Positions 9,466 through 17,727 of a DNA stretch of 64,000 bases are shown one piece after another. The stretch is from an uncultured Bacteroidales bacterium (GTDB lineage Bacteria; Bacteroidota; Bacteroidia; Bacteroidales; G3-4614). The position numbers were made by a program, and so were the translations under genes. The stretch covers positions 1 to 64,000 of the forward strand of contig CASFRS010000018.1 of NCBI GenBank assembly GCA_949297125.1. Direction: 5' to 3'. Within the stretch, counting starts at the first letter, position 1, and each line of letters opens with the position of its first letter. The notes under the pieces are model-generated. The model had not been told where the DNA came from and did not search any database. It saw only the letters and a list, made by a program, of their open reading frames with translations.

Positions 9466-9491
9466 TAAAAAAACGGCCTGAAACAGACCGT
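9466..9491 (-). terminator. Rho-independent terminator after the sigma-factor unit
   Basis: Minus-strand hairpin ACGGTCTG-TTT-CAGGCCGT (8 pairs including one G-U) followed by seven T residues. It ends the minus-strand unit of the ECF sigma factor and the small ORF before rpe begins. Confidence 0.75.
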
Positions 9492-9569
9492 CCTTTACCG
9501 GTTGCAGGCACTTGCCGTATGCCTGCCGCATCTTAGGCATCACCGCATGGCATGTTGCCGGAAACGGAG

Positions 9570-9746
9570 TCAGTTTAAAAGCAGCCTTTTGCCGGCGCCT
9601 ATTGCGGTTTCGCAGGTATATACCCGTGCAAAGATTCTTAGAAAATCGATAGTCGATTGTTTGGGAGAGATGACTTTTTCCTTTGAAGTGGATAGTTCAG
9701 AAGTAATTTTTCCTTTCATAGGCAGTCCGTTTTTTGTTCCGTTCAT
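9570..9746 (-). CDS. Small conserved-looking protein downstream of the ECF sigma factor
   Basis: 58 residues if started at ATG 9746; other in-frame starts lie at 9779 and 9716. The C-terminal half (VISPKQSTIDFLRIFARVY) reads as an amphipathic helix and resembles small uncharacterised Bacteroidales proteins I have seen; the function is unknown. It sits between the sigma factor (stop at 9884) and a terminator at 9466-9491, which supports real expression as the second gene of that unit. It could still be fortuitous. Confidence 0.5.
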   Translation of the reverse strand: MNGTKNGLPMKGKITSELSTSKEKVISPKQSTIDFLRIFARVYTCETAIGAGKRLLLN

Positions 9747-9883
9747 ATATAGAACGGGCTCCGCCCTTTTTTGTTGCATGTTTTTGCAAAAAAAAATTGC
9801 GAAGCCCGTTGCAGTTCCGGCATTCCCGCGACAGGACGGGAGTATTTACGTTGCGCTTCCGTTTTCAGGGAGAGGGGAGTGCG

Positions 9884-10474
9884 TCAGAACGTGAGTTCTA
9901 TTTTGTTCTCCTCGGCCATCCTGCGCATATTGAGTATGGCGTACCGCATGCGTCCCAATGCCGTGTTTATGCTCACGTTGGTTGCATCGGCTATTTCCTT
10001 GAAACTCATGTTGCGGTAATAGCGCATTATAAGGACTTCTTTCTGGTTCTCCGGCAGGGCGGACACAAGCCGCTTTACGTCTTCCTGAATCTGGTACGAC
10101 ACCATTTCGTCCTCGACGGTTGCCTGACTTAATTCCTTGCGGTTGAATATGTCGGGCGTTACGTCGTTGTTGGATACATGGTTCTCCGCCTTTTCCTGCC
10201 TGTAATGGTCTATTATCAGGTTGTGGGCTATCCTTGTTATCCAGGACGAGAATTTACCGGTTTCGACGTACCGTTTCTGTTTGATTGTAACGATTACCTT
10301 GACAAAGGTTTCCTGAAAAATATCTTCGGCTATGTCGCGGTCTTTTACGATGTAGTATACGTAAGAAAATATACGGTTCTTGTATCTGAGAAGCAAGATG
10401 TCGAAAGCAGCGTTGTTCCCTTCAGAATACAATGCAACCAACTGTTCGTCGGATTGCGAGTTCAAATTGTTCAT
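9884..10474 (-). CDS. ECF-type RNA polymerase sigma factor
   Basis: 196 residues. Region 2 (about 20-95) contains YYIVKDRDIAEDIFQETFVKV and SWITRIAHNLIIDHYR; region 4 (about 130-190) contains LPENQKEVLIMRYYRNMSFKEIA with a helix-turn-helix (ADATNVSINTALGRMRYAI). It directs core RNA polymerase to a small regulon. No anti-sigma factor or FecR-like gene is adjacent, unlike the sigma/anti-sigma pairs that serve SusC/D loci, so control may be at its own promoter. The regulon is not visible here. Confidence 0.92.
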   Translation of the reverse strand: MNNLNSQSDEQLVALYSEGNNAAFDILLLRYKNRIFSYVYYIVKDRDIAEDIFQETFVKVIVTIKQKRYVETGKFSSWITRIAHNLIIDHYRQEKAENHVSNNDVTPDIFNRKELSQATVEDEMVSYQIQEDVKRLVSALPENQKEVLIMRYYRNMSFKEIADATNVSINTALGRMRYAILNMRRMAEENKIELTF

Positions 10475-10547
10475 TACCTCTTCGTTTAATGTTTCAAGAG
10501 TAATGGTATTCTTATAGGCAGCTAACTTTTAAATGTGATACGGAGGG

Positions 10548-10579
10548 CAAATTTATTATTACCGTTTGTTAATTCCAAA
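10548..10579 (-). promoter_or_regulatory. Promoter of the ECF sigma factor gene
   Basis: Minus-strand TTTG (10579-10576) and TAAATTTG (10555-10548) are separated by 20 bases, a full match to the Bacteroidota promoter. It lies 74 bases before the start codon. Confidence 0.65.
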
Positions 10580-10705
10580 ATTATTAAATCCGATTTATTG
10601 TGTATATAACTATTTTTAACAAATGGTGCATCCCTTTTTTTTAACTGCCATGCTTGCGGCAGTATAATTAACAGGTAAAATTTTTACTAATAGCGATAAT
10701 ATTTA

Positions 10706-10713
10706 TAACTTTG
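10706..10713 (+). promoter_or_regulatory. Probable -7 element for the nucleotidyltransferase gene
   Basis: TAACTTTG fits TAnnTTTG and is 50 bases before the start codon. Upstream only a T-run is found where TTTG is expected. Confidence 0.45.
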
Positions 10714-10763
10714 TAGCTAATGTTGATTTTTACTGTATTTACAGTTTTATAAATAAAAAATAT

Positions 10764-11660
10764 ATGAAACCTACGCTTTTTGTATTGGCTGCCGGAATGG
10801 GTAGCCGTTATGGCTCGTTGAAGCAACTGGACGGTCTCGGACCCAATGGCGAGACAATTATGGATTATTCTGTATATGACGCTATCCGGGGGGGATTCGG
10901 CAAGGTGGTATTTGTAATCCGCCATTCGTTTGCGGAAGAATTCAAGGAAAAGGTAGTGAAGAAATATGCCGAAGTGATACCCACGGAGGTTGTATATCAG
11001 GAACTGGACTATCTCCCTGCCGGCTTCTCCGTTCCCGAAGGTCGCCAGAAACCGTGGGGGACCAACCATGCCGTAATGATGGGCAAGGATGTTATAAAGG
11101 AACCGTTTGCGGTTATCAACGCCGACGATTTTTACGGCCGTGAAAGTTTTGCCATAATAGGGAAGTGGCTTTCGGAACAGACTGGGGAAAACAAATACTG
11201 CATGGTAGGTTACCGCGTGGGAAATACCATGTCGGAGAGCGGGACCGTTTCGCGCGGGATATGCGAAACAAATGAAAAATCCGAACTGACTTCTGTCGTC
11301 GAGCGTACGCAGATAGGGTATTATAACGGCGGAATAGCATTCAAGGAGGATGAAGAGTGGACCATGCTCGATCCCAACGTTCCAGTATCGATGAACATGT
11401 GGGGTTTCACGCCGGACTATTTCAAATATTCCGAGGAGATATTCATCGAGTTCCTGAAAGGGAACATATCCAATTTGAAAGCCGAGTTCTTAATACCGTT
11501 TGTAGTAAACGAACTTATACAAACCGGGCGTGCATCGGTAACCGTTCTCGATACCCCGTCGAAGTGGTTCGGTGTAACATACGCTCAGGACAGGCCCGAC
11601 GTGGTAGCAAAGATTGCCGGCCTGATTGCAAAGGGCGAATATCCGTCAAAACTTTTCTGA
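10764..11660 (+). CDS. Sugar nucleotidyltransferase-like protein
   Basis: 298 residues. The N-terminal LAAGMGSRYGSLKQLD motif (residues 8-23) is the nucleotide-binding loop of NTP transferases such as glucose-1-phosphate thymidylyltransferase, and NADDFYGRE (about 119-127) carries the metal-binding Asp pair. It probably joins a nucleoside triphosphate to a sugar phosphate; the substrate is not evident. Monocistronic: promoter-like box upstream and a strong terminator at 11715-11736. Confidence 0.82.
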   Translation: MKPTLFVLAAGMGSRYGSLKQLDGLGPNGETIMDYSVYDAIRGGFGKVVFVIRHSFAEEFKEKVVKKYAEVIPTEVVYQELDYLPAGFSVPEGRQKPWGTNHAVMMGKDVIKEPFAVINADDFYGRESFAIIGKWLSEQTGENKYCMVGYRVGNTMSESGTVSRGICETNEKSELTSVVERTQIGYYNGGIAFKEDEEWTMLDPNVPVSMNMWGFTPDYFKYSEEIFIEFLKGNISNLKAEFLIPFVVNELIQTGRASVTVLDTPSKWFGVTYAQDRPDVVAKIAGLIAKGEYPSKLF

Positions 11661-11714
11661 CGAAGCCGGCATGTCGCCGTACCGGATGCGGATGCGCATG
11701 AAATTCGTTTTTCA

Positions 11715-11736
11715 GGATGCGTCCGCATCCTTTTTT
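11715..11736 (+). terminator. Rho-independent terminator
   Basis: Hairpin GGATGC-GTCC-GCATCC followed by six T residues, 55 bases after the nucleotidyltransferase stop. Confidence 0.85.
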
Positions 11737-11817
11737 GGATAATGGGCGATGCGCTCCCGGTTTTTCCGTATTGCCCAAGGGGCACACGTCGGGCGGTTCG
11801 CCGCATTTGCCGCTTCA

Positions 11818-11849
11818 TTTGGGGGATACGGCAGAACTCGCTATCTTTG
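11818..11849 (+). promoter_or_regulatory. Promoter of the tsaC-like / sugar transferase / ClC / fmt unit
   Basis: TTTG (11818-11821) and TATCTTTG (11842-11849) with a 20-base spacer, a consensus Bacteroidota promoter. The leader to ATG 11932 is about 75 bases. Confidence 0.7.
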
Positions 11850-11931
11850 ACATCTGTATCTGGATTCGACAGACAGAGAGAGAAATTTTTATATTACAAA
11901 CGTCTGCAAGACTTTATTTTCTGTTGTGTGT

Positions 11932-12507
11932 ATGGCGGAAGTTTTTGAGGATGATTTGCGCGCAGCGTGCGAAGTATTGGGCAAGGGCGGCATTATATTG
12001 TATCCGACCGATACCATATGGGGTATAGGGTGCGATGCTACTAACGACGATGCCGTAAGAAGGGTTTTCGATATCAAGCGCAGAGCCGACGGGAAAGCTC
12101 TTATAGTAATGGTGGATTCGCCCGTAAAGATAGACTTTTACGTGGATGCTCCCCCGCCCGTTGCATTCGATCTTGTTGAAGTCAGCGAAAAACCCCTCAC
12201 GATAGTATATCCCCGCGGACGGAATCTTTCCCCGTTATTGCTGGCCGAAGACGGGAGCGTGGGCATAAGGGTTACATCCGAATCCTTCTCGCAGGCATTG
12301 TGCCGGAGATACCGCAAGGCGATAGTCTCTACATCGGCCAATATAAGCGGCGAGAAAGCCCCGGTGAACTACAACGGGATATCGGACGAAATAAAAGCCG
12401 CGGTGGATTATATTGTTGCGTACCGGCAGGACGATGTGTCGGAACCGTCGGCTTCGAGCGTGATAAAAGTGGATGACGGAGGTGTAATTAAGATTCTGCG
12501 CCCGTGA
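11932..12507 (+). CDS. tsaC: L-threonylcarbamoyladenylate synthase (Sua5/YciO/YrdC family)
   Basis: 191 residues. GGIILYPTDTIWGIGCDA near residues 19-36, KRRADGKALIVMV and STSANISGE are the YrdC-fold signatures for binding ATP, threonine and bicarbonate. The product is used for the t6A modification of tRNAs. ATG 11932 is preferred over GTG 11926. No Sua5 C-terminal domain is present, so it is the short TsaC type. The stop overlaps the next gene's GTG start by four bases (GTGA), which suggests translational coupling. Confidence 0.9.
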   Translation: MAEVFEDDLRAACEVLGKGGIILYPTDTIWGIGCDATNDDAVRRVFDIKRRADGKALIVMVDSPVKIDFYVDAPPPVAFDLVEVSEKPLTIVYPRGRNLSPLLLAEDGSVGIRVTSESFSQALCRRYRKAIVSTSANISGEKAPVNYNGISDEIKAAVDYIVAYRQDDVSEPSASSVIKVDDGGVIKILRP

Positions 12508-13913
12508 AAAGCGGAAAATACAAACGGATTTACCTGTTAACAGACTGTATAGCCTTGTTGTCGGCATGGTTGGTATACAGCCGGTTCAGATACTGGCTGC
12601 TTCCGCTTGAATCCGTATATGGCGATTTCTGGGGGTTCGTAACCTCCCCCAGGCCACTTATGGGACAGTTCCTCTATCCGGCCGTATTCCTGTTCATATT
12701 CTACCTGTCGGGTTATTACAACAAACCGTTGTTCAAGTCGAGGATAGGCGATTTCTTCGTTACTTTCTTCTCGGTTCTGGCAGGAACGCTCGTAATCCTG
12801 TTTATATCCCTGTTGAACAAATACATTTATACCGAGTACAACTACGCACTGGTATCGGGCATGTTCGGCATTGTCTTCGCTTTCGTCTTCTTGTCGCGCA
12901 TAGCCGTAACAAAACATATAAACAAACTTGTCGCGGGCAGGAAACTGGGGTACAGGACACTTATAATAGGGTGCGGGAGCAATGCTGCCGCTCTGTCGGA
13001 CTATATCGGCGACAACAGGCATGTTTCGGGATACATAATAAAGGGATTTGTAAAAGCGGGCGATGAAGACTGCAAGGTTTCTTCCTCTCCGGTATACGGT
13101 ATGGACGATTTGAAAAGGGTCATATCGGAAGAGAAAATAGACGTCCTGATAGTCGCCGCGTCGAGCAAGAGCATTGCCGAAATAAGGGGAATGATAAACC
13201 GTCTGTACGAATACGACACACCTATCCTGCTTGAAGCAGGGGAATATGAAATGCTGTATTCTAAAATAAAGCTCTCCAACATATACGGTACGCCTTTTAT
13301 CGATATCTGTTCGTGCGGTTTGACTGAAGCCGAAAAAAACATAAAACGTTTTTGCGACGTGCTTTTATCGTCGCTGGCGCTTATCCTGATGTCGCCGTTG
13401 TTTTTGTACCTTTACGTCCGTTTGAGGTTTTCCGAAGGGAAACAGGTAATATACAAACAGAAGAGGGTGGGGTACATGCACCGCGAATTTGTAATGTACA
13501 AGTTCCGTACAATGGATATCGGCGCAGAGAGCGAAGGCGTGCCGCGCTTGTCGGATTACAACGATTCTCGTATAACGCCGATAGGCCGCTGGATGAGAAA
13601 ATACCGCATCGATGAACTGCCGCAATTCTGGAATGTGATAAAGGGCGACATGTCGATAGTGGGGCCGCGTCCGGAAAGGGCGTATTTCATAGAGAAGATA
13701 GTAGAGCGCGCCCCGTACTACAACCTGCTGCATCAGGTACGTCCCGGAATAACCTCTTTGGGAATGGTCAATTACGGGTATGCCCGCAATATCGACGAAA
13801 TGCTGCAACGTTTGAAGTACGATATTGCATATATTGAAAACATGTCGCTGCTGCTGGATATGAAGATTGTTTTATATACGGTCAGGACCGTACTTACAGG
13901 GAAGGGGATATGA
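12504..13913 (+). CDS. Polyprenyl-phosphate sugar-1-phosphate transferase (WbaP/WcaJ-like)
   Basis: 469 residues, GTG start overlapping the tsaC stop. Four to five N-terminal membrane helices (about 8-130), a Rossmann-like middle (RTLIIGCGSNAAAL, about 152-165), one membrane helix near 285-310, and a C-terminal bacterial sugar transferase domain with KQKRVGYMHREFVMYKFRTM, IDELPQFWNVIKGDMSIVGPRP. It starts an undecaprenyl-linked exopolysaccharide or O-antigen chain. A second such enzyme is at 19066-20454. No glycosyltransferase cluster follows; instead it is coupled to a ClC gene through an ATGA overlap. Confidence 0.88.
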   Translation: MKSGKYKRIYLLTDCIALLSAWLVYSRFRYWLLPLESVYGDFWGFVTSPRPLMGQFLYPAVFLFIFYLSGYYNKPLFKSRIGDFFVTFFSVLAGTLVILFISLLNKYIYTEYNYALVSGMFGIVFAFVFLSRIAVTKHINKLVAGRKLGYRTLIIGCGSNAAALSDYIGDNRHVSGYIIKGFVKAGDEDCKVSSSPVYGMDDLKRVISEEKIDVLIVAASSKSIAEIRGMINRLYEYDTPILLEAGEYEMLYSKIKLSNIYGTPFIDICSCGLTEAEKNIKRFCDVLLSSLALILMSPLFLYLYVRLRFSEGKQVIYKQKRVGYMHREFVMYKFRTMDIGAESEGVPRLSDYNDSRITPIGRWMRKYRIDELPQFWNVIKGDMSIVGPRPERAYFIEKIVERAPYYNLLHQVRPGITSLGMVNYGYARNIDEMLQRLKYDIAYIENMSLLLDMKIVLYTVRTVLTGKGI

Positions 13914-15706
13914 GTATTTACGACAGATTTGACGAGTGGTTCCTGAAAGTTGCCGTATGGCGGGAAAAACATATCAAGGAAAAGAACCTGATACTGTTTT
14001 TGAGCCTTGTCATAGGTATCCTTGCCGCAGTTGCCGCCATGGCGCTCAAGTACATAATCCATTTCATACAGGACGCGTTGACCGAACATTTCTCGCTGAC
14101 CGGGGCGAACTATCTTTATCTGCTGTACCCGTGCATAGGGGTGCTGATAGCCGGGTTGTTTGTCAAATATATTGTAAAAGACAATATAAGCCACGGCGTA
14201 ACGCGTGTACTGTATGCCATATCACAGCGGAAGAGCCGTCTTAAACCGCACAATATGTACACCTCTGTCATAGCAAGTTCGGTTACGATAGGCTTCGGCG
14301 GCTCGGTAGGAGCGGAAGCCCCCATGGTATATACGGGTGCTGCGATAGGCTCCAATGTGGGACGCCTTTTCCGTCTGGACACGAGGATGCTGATGCTGCT
14401 GGTAGGGTGCGGGGCTGCTGCCGGTATTGCCGCGATATTCAAGGCGCCCATTGCGGGGCTGTTGTTCACCGTAGAGGTATTGATGCTGGAGCTGACAACG
14501 GCTTCGGTAATGCCTTTGATGATTTCGGCGGCAACCGCCGCAACGGTAATCTACTTTTTCAACGGGCCCATGCCGGAGTTCAATTTCGACCAGACGGACA
14601 TATGGCAGGCATCGCGCTTTCCGTTTGTACTGATGCTCGGTATCTTCTGCGGCTTCGTATCGCTGTACTTTACCAAAATGATACTGGTAATGGAACGTCT
14701 GTTCGGAAGCCTGAATTCCAGGTCGTGGCTCAAATATTGTCTCGGCTCGGTAATACTCAGCAGCACGATATTCTTCCTCCCTCCGCTTTACGGTGAAGGG
14801 TATGATTCCATAACAAAGCTGTTGAGCGGCGACCCTACGCTGATAACCGACGGAAGCATATTCTATTCTCACCGGGACAATTTCTGGACAATGGCACTGA
14901 TGGTAGGGCTGATAATCCTTTTCAAGTCGTTTGCCACCGCCGCCACAAACGGAGCCGGGGGAGTGGGGGGAACATTCGCCCCGAGCCTTTATATGGGGTG
15001 TATGAGCGGCTTCCTTTTTGCATATGTGTTCAACCATTTTGTACCGCTTCCCGACCCTATATCCGAACGCAACTTCGCGCTTATGGGAATGGCCGCCGTT
15101 ATGTCCGGCGTAATGCATGCCCCGCTCATGGCGCTTTTCCTTACAGCTGAGCTGACCGGAGGGTATTCGCTTTTCCTCCCCCTGATGATTGCATCGTTGT
15201 CGGCCTACGGGACGGTAAGGATTTTCAACAACTACAGCCTGTACACGTACCGTCTTGCCCAGAAAGGCGAACTGATAACCCACCACAAGGATAAAACCGT
15301 CCTTACCCTGTTGAAAATGGACAGTGTTATAGAACGCGACCTTATGACGGTAAAACCCGATATGACGCTCGGTGAAATGGTGAAGGTCATTTCCCGTTCG
15401 CACAGGAACATATTCCCGGTGGTGGACAACGACAATACCCTTCTCGGTATCGTCTCCCTCGATGATATACGCAATATAATGTTCCGACCCAAACTCTACA
15501 ACCGCTTTAAGGTAAGCAAGTTTATGGTTTCGCCTCCCGCAAAGATAGAATTGGGGTGTACAATGGAACAGGTAATGAAGGTGTTCGATGACACCAATGC
15601 GTGGAACCTCCCGGTGGTAGAGAACGGGAAATACGTGGGCTACGTCTCCAAGTCGAAGATATTCAATTCGTACCGCAGGGTGCTGGTACATTATTCCGAA
15701 GATTGA
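13910..15706 (+). CDS. ClC-family chloride channel or transporter with CBS pair
   Basis: 598 residues. The voltage-gated ClC fold spans about 25-440 with GSVGAEAPMV (the first selectivity motif, keeping the gating Glu but with Ala where most have Gly before Pro), and GAGGVGGTFAPSLYMG. Two CBS domains follow (about 460-598) and may bind adenosine nucleotides. Inner-membrane anion channel or H+/Cl- exchanger. The start overlaps the sugar transferase stop by four bases and fmt begins one base after its stop. Confidence 0.92.
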   Translation: MSIYDRFDEWFLKVAVWREKHIKEKNLILFLSLVIGILAAVAAMALKYIIHFIQDALTEHFSLTGANYLYLLYPCIGVLIAGLFVKYIVKDNISHGVTRVLYAISQRKSRLKPHNMYTSVIASSVTIGFGGSVGAEAPMVYTGAAIGSNVGRLFRLDTRMLMLLVGCGAAAGIAAIFKAPIAGLLFTVEVLMLELTTASVMPLMISAATAATVIYFFNGPMPEFNFDQTDIWQASRFPFVLMLGIFCGFVSLYFTKMILVMERLFGSLNSRSWLKYCLGSVILSSTIFFLPPLYGEGYDSITKLLSGDPTLITDGSIFYSHRDNFWTMALMVGLIILFKSFATAATNGAGGVGGTFAPSLYMGCMSGFLFAYVFNHFVPLPDPISERNFALMGMAAVMSGVMHAPLMALFLTAELTGGYSLFLPLMIASLSAYGTVRIFNNYSLYTYRLAQKGELITHHKDKTVLTLLKMDSVIERDLMTVKPDMTLGEMVKVISRSHRNIFPVVDNDNTLLGIVSLDDIRNIMFRPKLYNRFKVSKFMVSPPAKIELGCTMEQVMKVFDDTNAWNLPVVENGKYVGYVSKSKIFNSYRRVLVHYSED

Positions 15707-15707
15707 C

Positions 15708-16685
15708 ATGAGTATGGACAATAAAAAGATTCGCATAGTATTTATGGGTACTCCCGATTTTGCCGTGGAGTCGTTGAAACGCCTCGTGGAAAAGGGGTAT
15801 AATGTGGTGGCCGTAATAACGATGCCTGACAAGCCCTCCGGCAGGGGGCAGAAGGTGCGCTACTCTGCGGTAAAGGAATATGCCATGTCGGCGGGACTAA
15901 AGGTCTTGCAGCCCGAAAGGTTGAAAGACGAAGCATTTTTGTCGGAGTTGAGGGCACTGGATGCGGATTTGCAGATAGTGGTAGCTTTCAGGATGCTGCC
16001 CGAGGCGGTATGGGGCATGCCACGTTTGGGAACTTTCAACCTGCATGCTTCACTGTTGCCCCAATACAGGGGTGCCGCTCCCATAAACCGGGCAATAATG
16101 AACGGCGATACGGAAACCGGGGTTACCACGTTTTTCCTTACGCACGACATCGATACAGGGAAAATAATTATGCAGCGCAGGACGCCTGTATCGGACAACG
16201 ACACAGCCGGAACGCTGCATGACCGTCTTATGGCGATAGGTGCCGATATGGTAACGGATACCGTCGATGCGATAGCTGCCGGAACGGTGTCGCCGGTTGA
16301 ACAGTCGGTGTTGGTGGAAGACGCCTCCATGTTACGCGCCGCCCCCAAGATTTTCAAGGAAGATTGCCACATAATATGGGACAGAGATGCGGTAGAAGTG
16401 CGGAATATGATAAGGGGGCTTTCTCCGTATCCGGGTGCATGGAGTATGCTCGTTTTCCCGGACGGAGAGAGTTTGCAGGTTAAGGTATTCGATACGGAAA
16501 TAGACAGCGCCGAAGAACGGGATACACCCGGCAATATCCGTTCAGATAATAAAAAATGCCTTTCTGTCGCCTGCCGACAAGGACGCTTGAATATACTCTC
16601 CCTGCAGTTGCCCGGGAAAAAACGTTTGGGTGTAGAAGAACTTCTGCGAGGATTCAAATTGCCTGAAAACAGCAGGTTTGAATAG
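15708..16685 (+). CDS. fmt: Methionyl-tRNA formyltransferase
   Basis: 325 residues, usual length. IVFMGTPDFAVESL at the N-terminus, NLHASLLPQYRGAAPI (catalytic Asn and His), and THDIDTGKI (catalytic Asp) define the family; the C-terminal tRNA-binding domain spans about 210-320. It formylates initiator Met-tRNA with 10-formyl-THF. Start ATG 15708; an internal ATG at 15714 is also possible. Last gene of the tsaC-like unit. Confidence 0.96.
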   Translation: MSMDNKKIRIVFMGTPDFAVESLKRLVEKGYNVVAVITMPDKPSGRGQKVRYSAVKEYAMSAGLKVLQPERLKDEAFLSELRALDADLQIVVAFRMLPEAVWGMPRLGTFNLHASLLPQYRGAAPINRAIMNGDTETGVTTFFLTHDIDTGKIIMQRRTPVSDNDTAGTLHDRLMAIGADMVTDTVDAIAAGTVSPVEQSVLVEDASMLRAAPKIFKEDCHIIWDRDAVEVRNMIRGLSPYPGAWSMLVFPDGESLQVKVFDTEIDSAEERDTPGNIRSDNKKCLSVACRQGRLNILSLQLPGKKRLGVEELLRGFKLPENSRFE

Positions 16686-16707
16686 AGTGGCAGTACTTGG
16701 CATACAT

Positions 16708-16818
16708 TATCTTTGCCGCTTAAAAGGCTTAGGAAAGGCAGCAAATAATTTTGTTGTTGGTGCAAATATAGAGCAAATTTCAGTAATAGAAAAATTTTAT
16801 ACTGAAAAAATAACAGTA
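16708..16818 (+). promoter_or_regulatory. Putative promoter and operator half-sites before the S24 repressor
   Basis: A TATCTTTG box is at 16708-16715. Closer to the gene, pentamers CAGTA (16781-16785), TACTG (16800-16804) and CAGTA (16814-16818) form two alternating inverted pairs within 60 bases of the start. This arrangement is what an autoregulating CI/LexA-type repressor would bind. The pentamers are short and the region is AT-rich, so chance is possible. Confidence 0.3.
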
Positions 16819-16838
16819 AATTAAAAAATAGTTTGTAT

Positions 16839-17489
16839 ATGCCGGAAAATCAAACTGTTAAAAGCCGACTGATAGCATTCATTGCGTATCTCGGAATTGG
16901 GCAAGGAAAATTTGAGAAAAACTGTGGCCTGGCAAATGCTTATGTGGCAAATATAAGAGAGTCCGTAACTCCTAAAAAATTACAGCAAATATCTCAGCGC
17001 TATCCAGAACTCAATACAGGGTGGCTATTAACCGGCGAGGGGGAAATGCTGAAGTCCGGACAGGACGGAGTGCAAAAGGAAGTTCCGGCAAGAAAACCGC
17101 AGGAAGTGTACCTGCTGCCCGTATCGGCGCAAGCCGGGTCGCTGAACGATTTCATCGCATCGGTTTATGCAGGACAATGCGACAGCATACTATCCCCTAT
17201 TGCTGGCGCGGAACTTGCTTTAACGGTTGCAGGAGACAGCATGACGCCCGAATACCCAAACGGGTCAATAATATTAATAAAGCGCATAAACGAGAGGGCA
17301 TTTATTAACTGGGGCAATGTTTATGTACTTGACACTTGCAATGGGATTATTGTTAAAAAAGTATATCCTACGGAGGAGGTTGCAATATTGCAGTGCGTAT
17401 CAATTAATAGCGCATATCCTCCCTTTACCGTAAATATGGCGGATATTTACGGAATATACCGCGTTTTGCTTTGTATGTCGGTTAAGTGA
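16839..17489 (+). CDS. XRE-like/S24 (CI/LexA-type) transcriptional repressor
   Basis: 216 residues from ATG 16839 (TTG 16833 is upstream). The N-terminal about 65 residues form a helix-turn-helix domain (SRLIAFIAYLGIGQGKF ... LNTGWLLTGEGEM) common in Bacteroidales phage-type repressors. The C-terminal half is a peptidase S24 fold: AGDSM puts the nucleophile at Ser134, IIVKKVY supplies Lys173 or Lys174, and an Ala99-Gly100 pair is a candidate self-cleavage site. It probably represses genes until RecA-stimulated cleavage. No phage genes are next to it and the DNA is more AT-rich than its neighbours, so a solitary remnant or host regulator is likely. Confidence 0.85.
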   Translation: MPENQTVKSRLIAFIAYLGIGQGKFEKNCGLANAYVANIRESVTPKKLQQISQRYPELNTGWLLTGEGEMLKSGQDGVQKEVPARKPQEVYLLPVSAQAGSLNDFIASVYAGQCDSILSPIAGAELALTVAGDSMTPEYPNGSIILIKRINERAFINWGNVYVLDTCNGIIVKKVYPTEEVAILQCVSINSAYPPFTVNMADIYGIYRVLLCMSVK

Positions 17490-17517
17490 ACCTTCAAGAT
17501 TGCCTGAGAAGAGAAAT

Positions 17518-17586
17518 GTGCAATTCGGACGGCTGATAAAATACATGCCATATCTGAACCTAAGTCAAGCCGGATTGGCTTATTGA
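17518..17586 (+). pseudogene. Possible decayed fragment of a second S24-type repressor
   Basis: Reading from GTG 17518 gives 22 residues, with RLIKYMPYLNLSQAGLAY before a stop. This resembles the N-terminal helix region of the neighbouring repressor (RLIAFIAYLGIGQGKF). It ends at a TGA with no continuing homology. It may be a leftover of a duplicated repressor gene; the match is short. Confidence 0.3.
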
Positions 17587-17607
17587 ATACAAGTCCATCA
17601 GTCCTGC

Positions 17608-17636
17608 ACAGCCATGCTTTTACATGGCATGGCTGT
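17608..17636. terminator. Stem-loop between convergent genes
   Basis: Perfect 10-bp inverted repeat ACAGCCATGC ... GCATGGCTGT with a 9-base loop, between the S24 repressor and the convergent UDP-sugar dehydrogenase gene. There is no strong T-run on either side, so termination is plausible but unproven. Confidence 0.4.
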
Positions 17637-17727
17637 ACTGTTTACGGAAAATACCGCAAAAATTTAATAAGTATAAGCGCTGGTTAAAAGGGACGGACTT
17701 ATATCCCTGTTACCGGATGTTCCATCC

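Noticed and set aside
14222-15832. A 536-residue minus-strand ORF opposite the ClC gene
   Set aside because: No recognisable domain, composition of a shadow frame, and it covers a well-supported ClC/fmt region.
16839-17489. Evidence for an intact prophage
   Set aside because: Only the repressor is found; no integrase, structural or lysis genes are around it. The holin-like protein at 56864 is a DUF1469 type, far away, and not phage-linked.
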